Virus record (IMG/VR): IMGVR_UViG_3300009420_000083
Location: 1 to 24,866 of that record
Reading direction: 5' to 3' (one strand)
Origin: a virus
Length of the DNA: 24,866 bases
In this document: piece after piece, positions 1 through 8,429 of the stretch
How the letters are laid out: the number at the start of each line of letters is the position of its first letter
Numbering within the stretch: position 1 is the first letter of the stretch
The notes under the pieces: generated by a model
What the model was told of the DNA's origin: nothing
The model's input: only the letters and a program-made list of their open reading frames with translations
Database searches by the model: none
Made by a program: the position numbers and the translations under genes

Positions 1-1288
1 TGTCAGACTGTAATGTCTGAGCACGGACTTCAAAAGCTCCGAAGTCTTGATTAGCATCATTACCTGTCACACCACGCTTCATGGTGGTGAGATCTTGAGC
101 AGCACTAGTTGTTATTGTACCAAAACTAACGTCAAGCGTTTTGCCAGTTCCGACAGTTACATCAGATGTGGCTATTGTAGCACCATCGATTGTTCCACCA
201 TTGAGGTCAACAGTTGATACAGTACCAAGATTTGCGCACGTACCACCAGAGGCAGTCCAAGCACTATTTGAATCCCATGTCATTGTTTTACTCGCTTCAG
301 CAGTACCCAATGTAGTGATGTCATTGTAGTTGATCTCATCAGCAGATGCAGTTATAGCAGCCAACTTTGTGAGGTCATCACTGTCAACATTATTACCAGC
401 AAGATCATTGATCTCAGCAGCAGTTGCAGTTATAGCAGCTAACTTCGTGAAGTCATCACTGTCAACATTATTACCAGCAAGATCATTGATCTCAGCAGCA
501 GTTGCAGTTATAGCAGACAACTTTGTGAAGTCCGAACTGTCAACATCATTACCAGCAAGATCATTGATCTCAGCAGCAGTTGCAGTTATAGCAGACAACT
601 TTGTGAAGTCCGAACTGTCAACATCATTACCAGCAAGATCATTGATCTCAGTAGCAGTTGCAGTTACTTCAGACAACTTTGTGAGGTCAGCACTAGTAAC
701 AGCATTACCATCTAATTTATTGATCTCAGTAGAAGTTGCAGTTATTTCAGACAACTTTGTGAGGTCAGCACTGTCAACATCATGCCCAGCAAGATCATTG
801 ATCTCAGCAGCAGATGCAGTAACAGCAGCCAACTTCGTGAAGTCCGAACTATCTAGTCCGGTAGCACTCAAATAATTGAACTCTGTAGAACCTACAGTAA
901 CACCATCTAATTTATTGATCTCAGTAGAAGTTGCAGTTACTTCAGACAACTTTGTGAAGTCCGAACTGTCAACATCATTACCAGCAAGATCATTGATCTC
1001 AGCAGCAGTTGCAGTAACAGCAGCCAACTTCGTGAAGTCCGAACTGTCAACATCATTACCAGCAAGATCATTGATCTCAGCAGCAGTTGCAGTAACAGCA
1101 GCCAACTTGATGAAGTCCGAACTATCTAGTCCGACAGCACTCAACATGTTGAACTCTGTAGAACCTACAGTAACACCATCTAATTTATTTAACTCAGCTG
1201 CAGTAGAATCTACTTCTGTTCCTGCTAGCTCTAATTTACTTCCCTGAGGTATACTCAGGCCACCTTTTGTTACGAATTTTTCACTCAT
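1..1288 (-). CDS. Repetitive tail-fibre-like virion protein, 3' end outside window
   Basis: The reading frame starts at the ATG at 1288-1286 and stays open to the left edge, giving 429 visible codons. After a short N-terminus (MSEKFVTKGGLSIPQG) it becomes an array of 13-residue repeats of the form S-x-(E/D)-hydrophobic-x-x-L-(A/S/D)-x-x-x-x-x, with versions such as AAEINDLAGNDV and SSDFTKLAAVTA. The array is followed by a T/G/V-rich segment (TVSTVDLNGGTIDGATI) of the kind seen in marine phage fibres. Repeats with this spacing usually form elongated beta-structured shafts, so a tail fibre or other appendage is the best guess; the exact appendage is unknown. A T4-type late box (1303-1296) ends 7 nt before the ATG and no Shine-Dalgarno sequence is visible. 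Plus-strand ORFs opposite this gene are shadows of the repeat. Confidence 0.8.
   Translation of the reverse strand, partial: MSEKFVTKGGLSIPQGSKLELAGTEVDSTAAELNKLDGVTVGSTEFNMLSAVGLDSSDFIKLAAVTATAAEINDLAGNDVDSSDFTKLAAVTATAAEINDLAGNDVDSSDFTKLSEVTATSTEINKLDGVTVGSTEFNYLSATGLDSSDFTKLAAVTASAAEINDLAGHDVDSADLTKLSEITATSTEINKLDGNAVTSADLTKLSEVTATATEINDLAGNDVDSSDFTKLSAITATAAEINDLAGNDVDSSDFTKLSAITATAAEINDLAGNNVDSDDFTKLAAITATAAEINDLAGNNVDSDDLTKLAAITASADEINYNDITTLGTAEASKTMTWDSNSAWTASGGTCANLGTVSTVDLNGGTIDGATIATSDVTVGTGKTLDVSFGTITTSAAQDLTTMKRGVTGNDANQDFGAFEVRAQTLQSD
327..1225 (-). repeat. Tandem 39/78-bp repeats coding for 13/26-residue units
   Basis: The segment starting GATCATTGATCTCAG recurs at 403, 481, 559, 637 and 793, with a degenerate copy near 715, each 78 bp apart, and again at 988 and 1066. 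The step from 793 to 988 is 195 bp, or two and a half units, so the elementary unit is 39 bp (13 codons). The copies at 481-558 and 559-636 look identical base for base, which points to recent duplication. Confidence 0.9.
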
Positions 1289-1289
1289 A

Positions 1290-1303
1290 TATAAATATTT
1301 ATA
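1290..1303. promoter_or_regulatory. Palindromic divergent late promoter
   Basis: TATAAATATTTATA is a perfect 14-bp palindrome that holds a full T4 late box (TATAAATA) on each strand: 1290-1297 on plus for the J-domain gene and 1303-1296 on minus for the tail fibre. On the minus strand the box ends 7 nt before the ATG at 1288. On the plus strand the predicted transcription start is near 1303. Confidence 0.7.
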
Positions 1304-1340
1304 GCAACCAGAGGTGTTTTCTTCGGTTGCGCACCCGAAA

Positions 1341-1892
1341 ATGAAAAATAATATAAAGAAAATAGTTTTAAAGGCGCGATACATGGATCTCGAGCTAAAA
1401 GAAATTTCTGATGTATATGATGAATATACACTAGAATGGAATTTGTATATAGCGGAGCTCTATCACAGACTGAAGATAGACAAGGAGGAGGTTGCTGATT
1501 GTGATAGTTGTGATGTCAGAGACACAAGCCCTAAGATGACGAATCCAGCAGTGATCAAGAGAATGTATAGAGATATAGCGCATCATGTCCATCCAGATAA
1601 AAACGCAGATGATGAAGATATGGCTCGCTTGATGAGATATGCAACCAAAGCTAAAGAGTCTAACGACATGATTGCCTTGATGGATATGTGTGATGATCTA
1701 GGTATAGACACTCCTAAGTTGAGAGATAGTCATCTCAAGTATATAGAAGACGATATATCTAGCAAGCAACATCAAATAGATAATATGAAGAACTCAAATC
1801 AATGGGTGTGGAGCACCTCAGATGCAATGAAGAAGAAACTTATTGAGTCTAGTATAGTGAAGCAATTGACAGATCAGAATACATCAACTTAA
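1341..1892 (+). CDS. J-domain (DnaJ-like) protein
   Basis: The protein holds the J-domain signature H-P-D (in HHVHPDKN) after a basic helix (AVIKRMYRDIAHH), followed by a third-helix-like stretch (ARLMRYATKAKESNDMIALMDMCDDLGI, read here as its flanks ARLMRYATKAKES and MCDDLGI). J-domains stimulate the ATPase of Hsp70/DnaK, so it probably recruits host DnaK to phage substrates. There is no zinc-finger or substrate-binding domain of full DnaJ; the N-terminal 60 residues are acidic and helical and the C-terminus is charged. The start at 1341 is chosen as the first ATG; a GTG at 1314 in the same frame would add nine residues. A small hairpin (TTCGG/CCGAA) lies just before the ATG. The gene is the only plus-strand gene inside the structural block, and its 3' end overlaps the convergent neighbour by 9 bp. 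Confidence 0.75.
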   Translation: MKNNIKKIVLKARYMDLELKEISDVYDEYTLEWNLYIAELYHRLKIDKEEVADCDSCDVRDTSPKMTNPAVIKRMYRDIAHHVHPDKNADDEDMARLMRYATKAKESNDMIALMDMCDDLGIDTPKLRDSHLKYIEDDISSKQHQIDNMKNSNQWVWSTSDAMKKKLIESSIVKQLTDQNTST

Positions 1893-2426
1893 TGCGAATC
1901 GGTATAATGACACATCGAGCTCTATTGTTGTAATTCCAGATAATGACACTATATTATTCACCACACTAGCCTCTATTCGGATAGCGGATGAGTCTCCTAA
2001 TACACCGTATTGTGTCAACACCACTTCGTTGTCTGTAGCTAGTATCAACAATTCAGAGCAATGAAATGTATCACCACCAACTGCGTTTATTGTGTATTTC
2101 GCAGATCTGAAGTCATCTACGTTGAATGTATCTAGAATCTGTGTACCGCTGACTGATGGTATCTTCAGTGACGTTATCTCTGTTGTACCGGAGAATACGA
2201 TGGAATCAGTCTCAACACCACCTGTGGAGTTTGAAGTTGGGGTAGCACTCCAGTCTGTATTACCAGATCCTGTTTTTTCGTATCTCTTGAAGTTGTTGTC
2301 TGTATTGAGGTAATATGTACCTATTGCTGCGATGTATCCAGGTTCTGTAGATGGGTTACCGGATGCCTTCACCACGACCTGTCTTAATGGTAATTCATCT
2401 TGTATAAAATCTTCAAAAGCGCCCAT
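1884..2426 (-). CDS. Virion structural protein, 180 aa
   Basis: The start MGAFEDFIQDELPLR and a segment with S-A-K-Y-T-I-N-A...G-G-D-T-F-H-C-S-E-L-L-I-L (about residues 108-130) resemble a beta-rich domain common in virion proteins of marine T4-like phages, often near fibres. It starts 1 nt after the stop of the 834-aa structural gene, so the two are probably one transcript and act in the same particle part. No enzymatic motif is seen. The family likeness is from memory of such proteins and not verified. Confidence 0.65.
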   Translation of the reverse strand: MGAFEDFIQDELPLRQVVVKASGNPSTEPGYIAAIGTYYLNTDNNFKRYEKTGSGNTDWSATPTSNSTGGVETDSIVFSGTTEITSLKIPSVSGTQILDTFNVDDFRSAKYTINAVGGDTFHCSELLILATDNEVVLTQYGVLGDSSAIRIEASVVNNIVSLSGITTIELDVSLYRFALS

Positions 2427-2427
2427 A

Positions 2428-4932
2428 TTATATGATCTCCTCTACACTCATGATCGAGGTACCAGAAACATTATTGTTAACTGCTACCCTATCAAGGTAA
2501 AATATTGTATCACCATTGTAATCTACAACAGTTGGGTTTGACTGGTCTACAATTGTGAACATACTGTTGATATCAATACCGGTGCTTATATCAGGATCTA
2601 ATGTTGCTCCATTGGGTATACTGTCATCAAACGATATTGAACCTCTAAACGTCTCTGTAACACTTAGTTTGCTTGGATCTTCTATACTTGTCCCAATGGT
2701 TCGTGTACGAGATAATGCACTCACTTGTAAGTTTCGTTGAACAAAGCCTCCCAGAGTGTAGGTGTCTCCAGATATGATGCTATCTTGTATCATATGAGAC
2801 AGGTTACTACCAGAAATATTAACCCAATCAAACTCACCCTTGCTATCAGAATCAGATACTTGTAAATTCGCTCTCCAACTAGTGTCATTGCTGCTCACCC
2901 ATTGACCCAGCAGCACTCCAGCTGAAGGATAAGGACTCATGTTGAAGGTATGCAATCGTTGATTTGATGTGACGACTATTTGATACACCTGAGGTGATGT
3001 ATTCTCATCACCTCCGGATCGTAGAGAGTTGTATGGTGTTGATACTGATATAACTGGTAGTATGTCTGATATGAAAATGATACCTGAGGTGAACACTGAT
3101 GTATTATTGTTCTCTGACCTATTGACTGTCACCTTGAAATTGTTGTGTGTTATGTTGTATAATCCAGGGTTGGTGCATGTGACAGTCTTGGTCTGTGTGT
3201 ATGATGTACTGCCAGGGATTATGATGTCCGATCGTGGATCTATATACTCATATTGAGGTGAAGCACCAGTATTTGATATCGTTAGACTTACATCTGCAGA
3301 CTCTGTTCCTCTCAATGCGGATTGACCATCAGGATATGATACTGTAAAATTCGTGAATGTGGGTGATACATTGTTAACCTTCAGTGTATCCACACTGTTG
3401 ATGTAATTACCATAATTGTTAGATCCACCACGTGCTCTTATTCGGATCGGTTGATTTTGAGCAGATGTCACGGATGTGTCTATAGTTATTGTTGTCGATG
3501 CAGATAATGTATTAGGATTTACATTTTTTGTCTGCGAAGCACTAGCATAATTACCACCACTTTGCAGCTGCACTTGTGATACGTTGTTCGTATCAAATGT
3601 AACAGTCATTGAAATGATGTCGTTATCTTTCAACTCTGTTTGAATACCCGGGTAAGAACCAAACGTTACACCTGTAACTTCCGGACCTTGACGCACCGGG
3701 ATTGTGGCTGTTGATGTATGTTCATCACCCTCAGTACCAAAGCTATTTTTAGCAGATATCTTAACCGGTACATCAGTTGTGGTTGATAACGTAGTATCTA
3801 CTTTCTCTGTTAGTATAACACTGCTTGTACCATCACCGTTGTCTACAGCTGTAACTGCATGATCTGTCACACTTCTAGTCGATGTATCATTACCTCCATC
3901 TAGGGAAACAGATGTTACATCCACACTGTCAAATATTATTGTGATCTCTACATCATCTCCATCTAAAAACATCGCCTGTTGTGACCCACTGTGAGTTGGT
4001 GGCTCACTGAAAGATACATCTAATATTGAAGGACCAGCTCCAACTAACGTTACTGGTATAGAGTGTGAACCTCCATTACCGGTGACAGTTATAACATCAT
4101 CTCCATTTAAGTCTATATTCACATCAGCTGTGAACCTTCTAGACAAACCAATACGAGATATATCAGAGTTCTCCACTATCACATCATTAATATAAACCTC
4201 ACCCATCCATTCAACTGCTGGACCATCCCACTCTAACACGATATTTAAATCACTATCATTATCAATAGTCACGTCATTCACTATTAAATCTTCAGGCACT
4301 GTACCAGATACATAGTTTATATCAACCAACCCAGAGTTGTTAACAATATCGGTTACAAATACCAATGAGACTAAGTCTGGCTGTGTTGTGCTTAAATCTA
4401 CTTGATTACCATTTGATATCATCAATGTATTACCAGATAAGCTTAGTGTTTGATTGTCTAGTTCATCAGCTAAAAATCCTAGATCTACCGTATTACCGGA
4501 TGTGATTGTTAGTTCAGTTCCTGATATGGTTAGATCCTGCTGCATAGAGCTAAGATCTATTGTGTTACCTGATGAGATAATTAAAGAGTTACCAGATAAT
4601 GATAGTGTTTGCTTGTGATCACTCAGGTCTATCGTATTACCTCTGCTGATTGAAACTATATCATCAGTTAGAGTTAGCGTCTGTATATCTAGTTCTGGTA
4701 GCGCTAAGGCTAAATCAATATCATTACCGTCTGATAACGTTAACATCGACCCGGACAGACTCAAAGTTTGAGATGGTATGGTTATATTCTCTCCAGACAA
4801 CATCAAACCACCAGGAATGGTGACTGTTCTTACCGGTGGTAGTAATCCTATAGGCTCAAAGTATGTTGTTACTGAAGCTCCAGATAATATTAAATCACCT
4901 ACAACCTCAAACTGATTCCTAACTAACGCCAT
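2428..4932 (-). CDS. Large virion protein with fibre repeats and Ig-like domains, 834 aa
   Basis: Residues about 40-185 hold five to six copies of a 25-30-residue repeat with the core Q-T-L-S-L-S-G-N-x-L-x-I-S-x-G-N-x-I-D-L. The rest is Ser/Thr/Val/Asn-rich and looks like successive Ig-like beta-sandwiches, with repeated boundary phrases such as GPSILDVSF, GPEVTGVTFGSYPG and SPTFTNFTVSYPDG about 100 residues apart. This layout fits a surface-exposed head or tail decoration or fibre. I choose the ATG at 4932 (MALVRNQFEV) because the upstream TTG at 4938 lies between it and a late box (4946-4939). It lies directly upstream of the 180-aa structural gene and downstream of the portal gene. Confidence 0.75.
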   Translation of the reverse strand: MALVRNQFEVVGDLILSGASVTTYFEPIGLLPPVRTVTIPGGLMLSGENITIPSQTLSLSGSMLTLSDGNDIDLALALPELDIQTLTLTDDIVSISRGNTIDLSDHKQTLSLSGNSLIISSGNTIDLSSMQQDLTISGTELTITSGNTVDLGFLADELDNQTLSLSGNTLMISNGNQVDLSTTQPDLVSLVFVTDIVNNSGLVDINYVSGTVPEDLIVNDVTIDNDSDLNIVLEWDGPAVEWMGEVYINDVIVENSDISRIGLSRRFTADVNIDLNGDDVITVTGNGGSHSIPVTLVGAGPSILDVSFSEPPTHSGSQQAMFLDGDDVEITIIFDSVDVTSVSLDGGNDTSTRSVTDHAVTAVDNGDGTSSVILTEKVDTTLSTTTDVPVKISAKNSFGTEGDEHTSTATIPVRQGPEVTGVTFGSYPGIQTELKDNDIISMTVTFDTNNVSQVQLQSGGNYASASQTKNVNPNTLSASTTITIDTSVTSAQNQPIRIRARGGSNNYGNYINSVDTLKVNNVSPTFTNFTVSYPDGQSALRGTESADVSLTISNTGASPQYEYIDPRSDIIIPGSTSYTQTKTVTCTNPGLYNITHNNFKVTVNRSENNNTSVFTSGIIFISDILPVISVSTPYNSLRSGGDENTSPQVYQIVVTSNQRLHTFNMSPYPSAGVLLGQWVSSNDTSWRANLQVSDSDSKGEFDWVNISGSNLSHMIQDSIISGDTYTLGGFVQRNLQVSALSRTRTIGTSIEDPSKLSVTETFRGSISFDDSIPNGATLDPDISTGIDINSMFTIVDQSNPTVVDYNGDTIFYLDRVAVNNNVSGTSIMSVEEII
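4366..4806 (-). repeat. Degenerate fibre repeats inside the 834-aa gene
   Basis: The encoded pattern L-S-x-S-G-x-x-L-x-I-S-x-G-N-x-(I/V)-D-L recurs about every 25-30 residues, for example LTLSDGNDIDL, VSISRGNTIDL, LIISSGNTIDL, LTITSGNTVDL and LMISNGNQVDL. The DNA copies have diverged, unlike the repeats at 327-1225. Confidence 0.75.
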
Positions 4933-4938
4933 ATCCAA

Positions 4939-4946
4939 TATTTATG
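4939..4946 (-). promoter_or_regulatory. Late promoter box CATAAATA
   Basis: One mismatch from the T4 late consensus TATAAATA. Six bases separate it from the ATG at 4932, so the transcript should begin at or very near the start codon. Confidence 0.6.
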
Positions 4947-4984
4947 GTGCGCAGAGGATGTTTTTGATGATTCAGTGTTACATC

Positions 4985-6769
4985 TTAGGATGGTAGTGCA
5001 GAGTCATCTGCAGATGAGGTGTTATCCATACCATCTCCATCAGAGCTAACTTCCGGTGCCGCACCAAAGTCTGGTGGTGTGTCAGACGGTAACGCTGTAT
5101 CACCCATACCTCCCATGCCTCCTAATCCACCCATGTCTGCAGGCGCTGGTTCTCCACCCATTCCTTGCTGAGATATAATATCCCTCCAATTCGGTCCTAG
5201 TGTCTCTATCTGAGCCAGCTCAAAGGCTAACTCCTTGTCCTTGCGGAGCCATTCACGGTTTCGCCTGACTTCTTCATCATCCCACTTGAGATATTTCTTT
5301 TGTGAAAATGTATTAGATATCAGCTCATTAGCGGACATGTTGTTAAAATTATTTGACTTTAAATCGAATATCTGTTGCTCACGTAGTGCATGAAAAGATG
5401 ATGGTGGGTTAAACTCGACGTCAAAATCGTTCTCTTTGAGATTATAAGAAGTCCATAGCTTTCTCAGCTTGAGATGTGTTACAAATGCATGTTTTAATCC
5501 TCTAGCAAACTGTCTCTGAAGCCTCATGATAAACTTAGCAAACTTCAATTCCTCTCTCAGAACACTTGAATCGTCTTGAAATGATGATTCAGGTTCAAGA
5601 CGATTGGTTGGAACTCGGAGAGATTTATATAATTTCTTGACGAAGTACATTAAGTCTGCCAATTCACCTAAATTTGCTCCTCCTGGTAACTGATTAACTG
5701 TTGTACCCTCGCTACCGTTTCGCTTTGCGAACCAGAATGCATCTAACATACTCTGAGGATCAAACGCGTTCACTGTAGTTCCTTGTGATGCATCATATGT
5801 TTTTCTACTCCAATATGAATGCATTAACTTCTTTAAGTATGCTTCAGCTTTCGGTGGAGACATATTACCTACATCAACATTAAACACCAGTCTTTCAGGA
5901 GCTCGGACTAACCTATAAATAACTATTGAGTCTTCGACTAGTGATAACTGTCGGTATGATCTACGGCAATTCTCAATAAAAGGTAATCTTACATCCTGAT
6001 CTTCATTCCATGAACCAGAATGTATATACGTCACCTGTGCTTGATCAAACGGTATATATTCTATCTTATCTGCTTGTTTTGTTTGTTGATTCATGACCGG
6101 TTTCCGGAGGATAAATCCTTTCATCAACCCATTCTGAACGTTATCATACACTGGATCTATAACTTCAGATGGTATATCGATTACACCTAGGATGCCTTGC
6201 TCGGTGTGTGATTCGTGTATGATATGCTCAAAGAATAACTCTCCATCTATTAACAACCGTCTAGCATACTCCCAACCTTTGTTTTCTAGATCAAAGTGAG
6301 ATATAAATTTGTCAAACTCTTTTTCTATCTCACCTCTCTTGGTATTAGATATCTCATTATTTCTGCATGCTATACGAACAACCTTGTCATCCTCATCAGT
6401 CACGATAAAGTCATCACATATCTCATCTAATGCATCACCAACCTCAGAGTACATAGACATCACTCGATAATCTCTCAATCGTTTAGACTTATCATGATCT
6501 ATATTAGCATACATGAAGTTATGATAGTTCTTATCGATGCTGAGTGATCCTATAGGCTCATCCTCACTTACTTGCTGAGATACTGAATGTTTTTGCAGTA
6601 CATGATCTCTCTTGGAACCAGTCTTGTAAAATAGTCCATATTTCGGGTTCACATCACCTACATTACTCAATGTTTCTGCTGACGAATACGGTAGCTTATT
6701 ACCTATATATTTCATCAGCGATCTACCGAATGTTGTACCTCTACCTGACTTTGGTTGATTTGTTGCCAT
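4985..6769 (-). CDS. 20: Portal vertex protein, T4 gp20-like
   Basis: This 594-residue protein resembles the T4 gp20 portal over its length: an N-terminal segment with the DYRVMSMYSEVGDALDEICDD-type stretch (residues about 104-124), a central beta region with a Y-I-P-F-D-Q-A-Q-V-T-Y-I-H-S-G motif, the VEDSIVIYRLVRAPERLVF helix-strand region, and the LPGGANLGE and VPTNRLE motifs. Portals form the dodecameric ring through which DNA is packaged and to which the neck attaches. It is longer than T4 gp20 (524 aa) because of a C-terminal tail rich in G/M and then D/S (from about residue 540). It sits next to gp15 and structural genes, as expected in a late structural cluster. Confidence 0.95.
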   Translation of the reverse strand: MATNQPKSGRGTTFGRSLMKYIGNKLPYSSAETLSNVGDVNPKYGLFYKTGSKRDHVLQKHSVSQQVSEDEPIGSLSIDKNYHNFMYANIDHDKSKRLRDYRVMSMYSEVGDALDEICDDFIVTDEDDKVVRIACRNNEISNTKRGEIEKEFDKFISHFDLENKGWEYARRLLIDGELFFEHIIHESHTEQGILGVIDIPSEVIDPVYDNVQNGLMKGFILRKPVMNQQTKQADKIEYIPFDQAQVTYIHSGSWNEDQDVRLPFIENCRRSYRQLSLVEDSIVIYRLVRAPERLVFNVDVGNMSPPKAEAYLKKLMHSYWSRKTYDASQGTTVNAFDPQSMLDAFWFAKRNGSEGTTVNQLPGGANLGELADLMYFVKKLYKSLRVPTNRLEPESSFQDDSSVLREELKFAKFIMRLQRQFARGLKHAFVTHLKLRKLWTSYNLKENDFDVEFNPPSSFHALREQQIFDLKSNNFNNMSANELISNTFSQKKYLKWDDEEVRRNREWLRKDKELAFELAQIETLGPNWRDIISQQGMGGEPAPADMGGLGGMGGMGDTALPSDTPPDFGAAPEVSSDGDGMDNTSSADDSALPS

Positions 6770-6779
6770 CTATAATATA

Positions 6780-6787
6780 TATTTAAT
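6780..6787 (-). promoter_or_regulatory. Possible late box ATTAAATA before portal
   Basis: Two mismatches from TATAAATA, 10 nt before the portal ATG, within an AT-rich 53-bp gap. It is weaker than the other boxes. Confidence 0.35.
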
Positions 6788-6822
6788 GAGCGAATCGTTT
6801 AATTCAACATGCTGTATATACA

Positions 6823-7665
6823 CTACACAGATCTGATTAGTGTGGGTTGAAGATTAAATTCAGTCCACTCAGTAGATTTATTGATATACCCAGGTGACAA
6901 CTTACCATAACCTGCTGTATTGGATATGATTATATCCAATTCACATATCTCATTCACTGCCGGTATACTCACTATGATCTCATTCTCAGATAATATTTCA
7001 AAATTTATCTTAAATCCATAGAGTGGTTCATAATCTACCCAGTCGTCATATAACCGCGATCCAGATAGATCTGCAGACGAACTTAAGAATACACTGTTGG
7101 TGTACTGCATACTATAACCGGTTATCAATACGTTGTATGGTAGGTGTGACTTGATGGTATTGTGTGATATATGAGTTATTGTTGGTCTTGCGAATATTAC
7201 CACTGATTCAGTTAATTCATTATGTGGCATAACAGATGTAGCAGATAGTATGTATGTGTCAGAATCATTCAATGTAACAGTAGGTGTCATTGTTACGGTT
7301 GGTGTTACTGTTATTGTTGGTGTTGAGGTGGTATATGTAGATGATACGACGGGGGTAGATATTATAGGTGCGTTATTTATCTCAATAACACCATCAAATT
7401 CAGTTGATGATATATCAATCCATCCAGATAGAGGTATGTTAGCATCATTAGATGCGTTTGCATAGTACAATGTGTAAGGTGACTTGTTATTAGATATTCT
7501 CCACGAGCCTCCCACGAAGTTAGATACATTATTACTGCGTGTAATCTTAACGTCAACAGTTGTACTCGTGTACTTAACACCGGCATCAGATTGATGTGTT
7601 AAATTATATGTATCATTTATATAATCCTTACTTGATTGAGTTATATTAAGATTGTTGGTGGTCAT
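6823..7665 (-). CDS. Probable virion structural protein, 280 aa
   Basis: I do not recognise a specific family. The protein is rich in Ser, Thr, Asn and beta-branched residues with no catalytic motif. Residues about 115-140 form a low-complexity T-P-T-(I/V)-T-(V/M) repeat, followed by a probable IPT/Ig-like beta-sandwich (PTITHISHNTIKSHLPYNVLITG region). The start codon overlaps the stop of gp15 as ATGA, so it is translationally coupled to a neck gene and lies before the portal. Both facts suggest a head-tail or neck decoration role. A CATAAATA box also lies 4 nt before its ATG, inside the end of gp15. Confidence 0.6.
   Translation of the reverse strand: MTTNNLNITQSSKDYINDTYNLTHQSDAGVKYTSTTVDVKITRSNNVSNFVGGSWRISNNKSPYTLYYANASNDANIPLSGWIDISSTEFDGVIEINNAPIISTPVVSSTYTTSTPTITVTPTVTMTPTVTLNDSDTYILSATSVMPHNELTESVVIFARPTITHISHNTIKSHLPYNVLITGYSMQYTNSVFLSSSADLSGSRLYDDWVDYEPLYGFKINFEILSENEIIVSIPAVNEICELDIIISNTAGYGKLSPGYINKSTEWTEFNLQPTLIRSV
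7250..7345 (-). repeat. Short Thr-Pro repeat tract in 280-aa gene
   Basis: Near-repeats of a GTTACTGTTATTGTTGGTGT-like unit encode alternating T-P-T-V-T. It probably forms a flexible linker between two domains. Confidence 0.6.
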
Positions 7666-8339
7666 TCAATATTTATGATAGGGGTGAAATTTGAAGTTAT
7701 CTTGTATATATTACCAGCTGGATCTTCTCTAGATTTAAACAACCATGTCTTGATAGTGAAGCTAGTGTCTGCAGATACTCTATACGGTGTTGACCCATTA
7801 ATATCACTCGGATAGTTCATAGACATCGAACCGTCCCACAATACAGGTGATCTTATCTCTTGTTGTTTTTGAAGAAGATCTTCTGGTAATTTCCACGATA
7901 TTATGATGTATGGGTTGTTATGAGGTATAAAGTTACTTAAAATCTGATCCATATCTGTCTGATATCTAGTCATTATACTCATCGATAATTTAACGTCTAT
8001 CGGAACAGGAGTCATCAAGTGATCAGTCTTAGTGCTTATGACTTCACCAGCAAACGTCTCACTTCTTGTGTGATATGAACCGTATATTTTATTGAATACT
8101 CTTGAATCATCTCTACTAACACCAGTGATATTGACCGCGATTACAGGTAGTGTTAGATGTTTAGACTTATTTGTTAGATCGTGTATAACTCTCTGCTTGG
8201 GTGAGTATACATATCTAACAGCTAGTTTCTTCTGCTCCTGTCTCTGCTTGTTATACCTAGATATAACTACATCATCAAACGCGCTGATGAATTGTGTGAC
8301 TGAGTCTTTAATCTCAAAGTGAAACGATTGATTCTTCAT
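7662..8339 (-). CDS. 15: Tail sheath stabiliser/completion protein, T4 gp15-like
   Basis: The 225-residue protein matches the T4 gp15 pattern: an N-terminal segment with F-x-x-V-V-I-S-R-Y, a V-R-Y-V-Y-S-P-K-Q-R strand, a P-V-P-I-D-V-K-L-S-M-S-I-M-T-R-Y-Q-T-D-M-D-Q-I-L motif (about residues 119-142; in T4 the same place reads P-S-P-I-K-M-I-Y-E-L-S-I-F-T-R-Y-x-D-D-M), then N-P-Y-I and a final W-L-F strand. gp15 caps the tail and joins it to the neck. It is somewhat shorter than T4 gp15 (272 aa). Its ATG overlaps the TGA of a 25-codon upstream ORF (ATGA), which is itself preceded by a late promoter. Confidence 0.75.
   Translation of the reverse strand: MKNQSFHFEIKDSVTQFISAFDDVVISRYNKQRQEQKKLAVRYVYSPKQRVIHDLTNKSKHLTLPVIAVNITGVSRDDSRVFNKIYGSYHTRSETFAGEVISTKTDHLMTPVPIDVKLSMSIMTRYQTDMDQILSNFIPHNNPYIIISWKLPEDLLQKQQEIRSPVLWDGSMSMNYPSDINGSTPYRVSADTSFTIKTWLFKSREDPAGNIYKITSNFTPIINIE
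7670..7677 (-). promoter_or_regulatory. Late promoter box CATAAATA inside gp15 end
   Basis: The box lies 4 nt before the ATG of the 280-aa gene and within the last codons of the gp15-like gene (NIE stop region). It would allow separate late expression of the downstream gene. Confidence 0.45.
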
Positions 8340-8413
8340 GTGTATAATTTTATGGTAATATTAATCTCACTCCACTTATAATCTCTAAAGATTCTTCTGT
8401 CACTTATATTCAT
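8336..8413 (-). CDS. 25-aa small ORF coupled to gp15
   Basis: The frame reads MNISDRRIFRDYKWSEINIT then IKLYT and a TGA that overlaps the gp15 ATG (ATGA). A perfect late box TATAAATA with a 5-nt spacer stands before its ATG, and the 20 bases from box to start are the same as those in front of the 66-aa gene at 15458. That makes a real start site here likely; whether the peptide itself has a job is unknown. It may serve only to couple translation into gp15. Confidence 0.5.
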   Translation of the reverse strand: MNISDRRIFRDYKWSEINITIKLYT

Positions 8414-8418
8414 AATAT

Positions 8419-8426
8419 TATTTATA
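8419..8426 (-). promoter_or_regulatory. Late promoter box TATAAATA
   Basis: A perfect T4 late consensus, followed by ATATT and then the ATG at 8413. The same box, spacer and start recur at 15471-15456. Confidence 0.7.
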
Positions 8427-8429
8427 CAG

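Noticed and set aside
141-1247. Three consecutive plus-strand ORFs with repeated S-A-A-V-A-V phrases
   Set aside because: They are the reverse reading of the tail-fibre repeats on the minus strand; the minus frame is continuous to the window edge and has a late promoter.
4933-4938. TTG start for the 834-aa protein
   Set aside because: It lies directly after the late box, and an ATG two codons on has the usual 6-nt spacing.
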